DNA of 6,914 bases from an uncultured Clostridia bacterium. Its GTDB lineage: Bacteria; Bacillota; Clostridia; Oscillospirales; Oscillospiraceae. The notes below the pieces were generated by a model. It was given only the letters and a program-made list of their open reading frames with translations. It ran no database searches and had not been told where the DNA came from. This document shows, in pieces, positions 4,056 to 6,914 of the stretch. Location: positions 1-6,914 of the forward strand of contig CAMWQV010000111.1 of NCBI GenBank assembly GCA_947176425.1, in the 5' to 3' direction. Position numbers and translations under genes: made by a program. Every line of letters begins with the position of its first letter. Positions within the stretch are counted from its first letter, which is position 1.

Positions 4056-6914
4056 TCAAGGTAAACGGCCCATTCCGTAAAAATGTTGCTGCCAATAGTT
4101 GCTGTTGATGTTGGCATAGGAGCTGGGATTTCCACAGTGAATCATTTGCCCGTTGCCCACATAGATGCCTACATGGTTCACGCCGTTGGGGTTCGGCGCG
4201 TCATAGGTATGCCAGAAGAAAATCAGATCACCGGGCTGGGCGTTTGCCATAGATACGGGGGTACAGATGTTGTAAAGCCCCTGCGCTCCCAGCCGTCCCA
4301 CGTTCCAGCCGCTGTGATTGATTACCCACGAAACAAAACCGGAACAGTCAAAAGAAGTGCTGGGACTGCTGCCGCCCCAAACATAGGGATAGCCAAGATA
4401 TTTCTCGGCTTCGGCCAGCATCGCGGCAAAGGTTTCGTTGGTGGGCGGTTCTCCGGGATAGTCCGGGATAACGGCTCCGCCCGGTGCGCCGGGGATTGCC
4501 CCGCTGGTCGTGCCATCATAGCCGGTGTCCACAAAATAGTAGGGGTTCAGATATTCGCCGTTCAGCATGATTTCCAGATGCAGGTGCGGCCCGGTGCTGT
4601 TGCCGGTACTGCCCACGGCGGCGATCACATCCCCGCGCTTGACTTCCTGGCCCACGTTGACGGAAATGCTGGAGCAATGGGCGTACCGGGATTGATAGCC
4701 TTTTTCGTCCTCAATCACCACGCACAGGCCATAACTGCCAGCATCGCCAGCGGAAATCACTTTCCCGTCATGGATTGCTTTGATAGGCGTACCCTGGGCC
4801 ACAGCAATATCCACGCCGTGATGCAGATTTTTCTCTCCGCTGATGGGATGTACCCGGTAGCCGTAGCCGCTGGACACATAACCCAGCCACGGGAAGTCAA
4901 ATGGATTGCCGTATGCCTGCCGGTTGCCGAGGGTCTGCTGATACACGTTGTAGCGGTCGGTCTGCTCACCGGGGGCCAGACTGTTGGAAATAACCGTAGA
5001 CAGCGGCGTGACCGTCAGCGTGGTTTGCAGAATCGTTTTACCATCTTCGGTAGTCTCAGTCCGCGTAAGCTGGTACTGCTCCCCGAACAGCCGCACGATC
5101 TCCGCTTTCACCTGGTCAAAGGTAAAGGCATTGAACATGGTGGAGAGGTAGCCCATCAGCTCATAGGGGTTGTGGCTGATCTCACCGATGTTGTAGCGGT
5201 ATTCGTCATAGCCGGGATAATTCGTCTCCGTATCGTTAATATCCATTTGCAAATCCGTCTCCAATTCGGTATAGTAGAGATCAGCATTACAAATATCCTG
5301 CTCATTCGCCATATAGGACGCTGAGATATAGGAGGACTGGAAACCGGAGAGCATAGCGGTACAAGAGGTCATGCCAGCGGAAAAGAACACCACCACCATA
5401 GCCAGCAGCGCCACCGCAGCCAACAGGGACTTTTTTGCCGCTAAATACTGCTGAACCGCCCGGACGATCTGCCCAGTGGCCTGGACCACGTTTTGGGTAA
5501 ACTGCGCCGTCTGCTTCGCCTCATGCGCGGCCTGGGCATATTTGCGCTTGATTTTCTGCTTCTGCATCCACTTGGCGAGGGCGTTTTTATTCCGCAGCTC
5601 CGGGTTATCCCGGAGGGCGGTCTGCCACGCCAGATTGATATTTTCCTTTGCCGCCCGCTGTTCGGCTTGGCGCAGGGCGCGGTAGGGCTTGGAGCGGCGG
5701 CGGTTCTTATTCCACCGAAGCGCCCGCCCGACACCCTGCTCGGCAAACAGCTCACTCTTGTGGGTGGCCTCCACCGCCACATTCTGCCGCTCGGATTCAT
5801 GGACTTTGCCGTGGAGCTTCATCACCGCCGCTGTTTTTGCCATCCCTCCAGCGCGGGCGGGCAGAGAGGGCGGTCGGTACTCTGGTAAAACCTCCTGCTC
5901 AAAATGCAGACGGCGGCGGGGCTTACCTGTTTCGCTGTCCGGCTCCGGCTGAATGGACAGGCGGCGCTTGGTAGGAAGATCAGCCCGCGCCCGTTCCACT
6001 CGTTCCTCTGCCCGTTCCACACGGCGCACGGCTTTCTTATATTTCCGGCTGGGCGGTGGAGTGTCCTCCTTCGGTGCTGGGGCCGGGGCGCTGTCAGCTT
6101 TGGGAGGCGGTGTGTCCTCAAATTGCAGCCGCCGCCGTTCTGAAGAAACCGGGGAGGCGGAATGGGCGGCGAACTTTGCCGCCTGCCGCTTCTTATACGC
6201 TGCCCGATCATCCGGCACAGAGGCCAGCTCCGGGGCTTTGGGTTCCAGCTGGGGGCTGTCCCGCTGGCGGGTGTCCGCCTCACCCTCCGCAGGAGCGGGC
6301 GGCTCCACCTGCTGACCGTCCATCGGCTGGGCGGCATCAGCGGCGTGGTCCATCACCTGATTCTTTTTTACCGCCCGTTTTTCCCCTGCGGACGGTTTAG
6401 CGGCAGGATCAGTCACAGCATCATCCGCTGCCCTTTCAAACCGCAGCCGTCCGCCGCCATCATCCATGAGGCGGGAGGGACGCTGTTCAACCGTGGCCGC
6501 AGGCTGGGCGGCATCCGGGGCAAACCGCCGTGCCTGCTGCTTTTTCATTTTGGCTCTGGCATCCGGGGACTTTGTACCCTCTGAAACAGGCTTTTCACCG
6601 TCTGCCGCATCAAATTTCAGCCTCCCGCCGCCCTCCACGGGACGGGGTGGGCGTTTCGCCGGAGGCTTCTGCTGCTTACCGGGGGGCCGGTTCTGCATGG
6701 GAGCATCCCCAGCGCCACGCATAGGCCGATCTTCCAGAGAACGGGCGGCATCCGGGGTATGCTTTGCCGCCTGCCGCTGTCTGGATTTTTTTCGATTATT
6801 CCGTCTCCGCCGTTTTCGTGAAGCTGGGGGCGGGGGCGGTATATCCTCGGTAGTGACAACCGGGGCCATCATGGGCGCATCCGCCGCCATCCGCATGGAG
6901 GGAGCATCTGGCAC
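4056..6914 (-). CDS. CD1108-family conjugation cell-wall hydrolase with M23 and NlpC/P60 domains (5' partial)
   Basis: This membrane-anchored peptidoglycan hydrolase probably opens the wall for the type IV secretion channel, like VirB1 or Tn916 Orf14 (inference from family). The frame is open to the window edge for 952 codons, so the real start is probably upstream; residue 1 here is the codon at 6914. Residues 1-350 are a Pro-, Ala- and Arg-rich disordered region holding two alternating short motifs. Residues about 290-312 are a charged helix. Residues about 350-490 are a basic, mostly helical cytoplasmic region. One transmembrane helix lies at 497-514 (LLAAVALLAMVVVFFSAG). An extracellular linker leads to an M23/LytM metallopeptidase domain with zinc ligands His698, Asp702 and His779 plus His746 and His777 (HHGVD, PHLHLEI). 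After a Pro/Gly linker comes an NlpC/P60 cysteine peptidase with Cys857 (FDCSGFV), His914 (NHVGIYVG) and His926. All catalytic residues are present, so both enzymes look active. The protein ends at GMGRLP with TGA at 4058-4056. Confidence 0.9.
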   Translation of the reverse strand: MPDAPSMRMAADAPMMAPVVTTEDIPPPPPASRKRRRRNNRKKSRQRQAAKHTPDAARSLEDRPMRGAGDAPMQNRPPGKQQKPPAKRPPRPVEGGGRLKFDAADGEKPVSEGTKSPDARAKMKKQQARRFAPDAAQPAATVEQRPSRLMDDGGGRLRFERAADDAVTDPAAKPSAGEKRAVKKNQVMDHAADAAQPMDGQQVEPPAPAEGEADTRQRDSPQLEPKAPELASVPDDRAAYKKRQAAKFAAHSASPVSSERRRLQFEDTPPPKADSAPAPAPKEDTPPPSRKYKKAVRRVERAEERVERARADLPTKRRLSIQPEPDSETGKPRRRLHFEQEVLPEYRPPSLPARAGGMAKTAAVMKLHGKVHESERQNVAVEATHKSELFAEQGVGRALRWNKNRRRSKPYRALRQAEQRAAKENINLAWQTALRDNPELRNKNALAKWMQKQKIKRKYAQAAHEAKQTAQFTQNVVQATGQIVRAVQQYLAAKKSLLAAVALLAMVVVFFSAGMTSCTAMLSGFQSSYISASYMANEQDICNADLYYTELETDLQMDINDTETNYPGYDEYRYNIGEISHNPYELMGYLSTMFNAFTFDQVKAEIVRLFGEQYQLTRTETTEDGKTILQTTLTVTPLSTVISNSLAPGEQTDRYNVYQQTLGNRQAYGNPFDFPWLGYVSSGYGYRVHPISGEKNLHHGVDIAVAQGTPIKAIHDGKVISAGDAGSYGLCVVIEDEKGYQSRYAHCSSISVNVGQEVKRGDVIAAVGSTGNSTGPHLHLEIMLNGEYLNPYYFVDTGYDGTTSGAIPGAPGGAVIPDYPGEPPTNETFAAMLAEAEKYLGYPYVWGGSSPSTSFDCSGFVSWVINHSGWNVGRLGAQGLYNICTPVSMANAQPGDLIFFWHTYDAPNPNGVNHVGIYVGNGQMIHCGNPSSYANINSNYWQQHFYGMGRLP
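5897..6779 (-). repeat. Degenerate alternating motif repeats in the hydrolase N-terminus
   Basis: Two short peptide motifs recur in the disordered cytoplasmic region. Motif A, about KK-x-QAA-+-FAPDAAQP, occurs near residues 46-59, 124-138, 183-197 and 241-255. Motif B, (G/R)-(G/R)-R-L-x-F-(E/D), occurs at about 95-102, 153-160, 260-266 and 333-339. At the DNA level GGGCGGCATCCGGGG is repeated exactly at 6506-6520 and 6743-6757, both over motif A. Elsewhere the copies have diverged in DNA while the peptides are kept, which suggests selection on the motifs. Confidence 0.7.

Noticed and set aside
4083..5324. Open frame of 413 codons on the plus strand
   Set aside because: It lies entirely antisense to the M23 and NlpC/P60 domains, whose catalytic motifs are intact on the minus strand. 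It shows no family features of its own.
6912..6914. GTG at the window edge as the true start of the hydrolase gene
   Set aside because: It is simply the first codon of an open frame running off the window. No ribosome binding site can be seen, and the disordered region gives no sign of beginning here.
1..6914. CRISPR array, tRNA or rRNA genes, insertion sequence ends, or an origin of transfer
   Set aside because: No regularly spaced direct repeats, no RNA-gene signatures and no terminal inverted repeats were seen by eye. The window is almost fully coding on one strand.

Overview
The window looks like part of an integrative and conjugative element (ICE) of the Tn1549/CTn type found in gut Firmicutes (Clostridia). 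The evidence is the gene set and order, all on the minus strand: a CD1108-like cell-wall hydrolase, a DUF4315 protein, a CD1107/DUF4366-like surface protein, a small cysteine-rich protein and a TopB-type DNA topoisomerase III. The GC-rich coding and GGAG-type ribosome binding sites fit a Clostridia host such as an Oscillospiraceae or Lachnospiraceae member. The genus cannot be fixed from this sequence.

Layout, in transcription order (high to low coordinates). 6914-4056: a large membrane-anchored peptidoglycan hydrolase with M23 and NlpC/P60 domains, whose 5' end lies outside the window. 4022-3114: a radical SAM protein, the least expected member of the operon. 3121-2876: a small coiled-coil DUF4315 protein starting at GTG. 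2871-1405: an exported DUF4366 protein with one transmembrane segment. 1405-1232: an unlisted 57-residue four-cysteine protein. 1213 (or 1225) to 65: the N-terminal half of topoisomerase III. Positions 1-64 are not biological: they match an Illumina P5/Nextera i5 adapter, so the contig end is artificial and topB is cut by it.

The genes look like one tightly coupled operon. The DUF4315 and 57-residue genes overlap the gene before them by 8 and 1 bases. The ribosome binding sites of the last four genes lie within, or run right up to, the 3' end of the preceding gene. The only real gap, 33 bases, is before the radical SAM gene. No promoter, terminator, origin, tRNA or CRISPR array was seen.

Proposed joint role (inference from family knowledge): the M23-NlpC/P60 protein opens the peptidoglycan for the type IV secretion channel, the DUF4366 and DUF4315 proteins are mating-apparatus accessories of unknown mechanism, and TopB acts on element DNA during transfer or replication. 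The radical SAM enzyme and the small cysteine-rich protein have no known role here. The most interesting biological points are the radical SAM gene inside a transfer operon, an ACG codon where topB should start, the overlooked 57-residue gene with an internal hairpin, and two alternating short motifs in the cytoplasmic half of the hydrolase.
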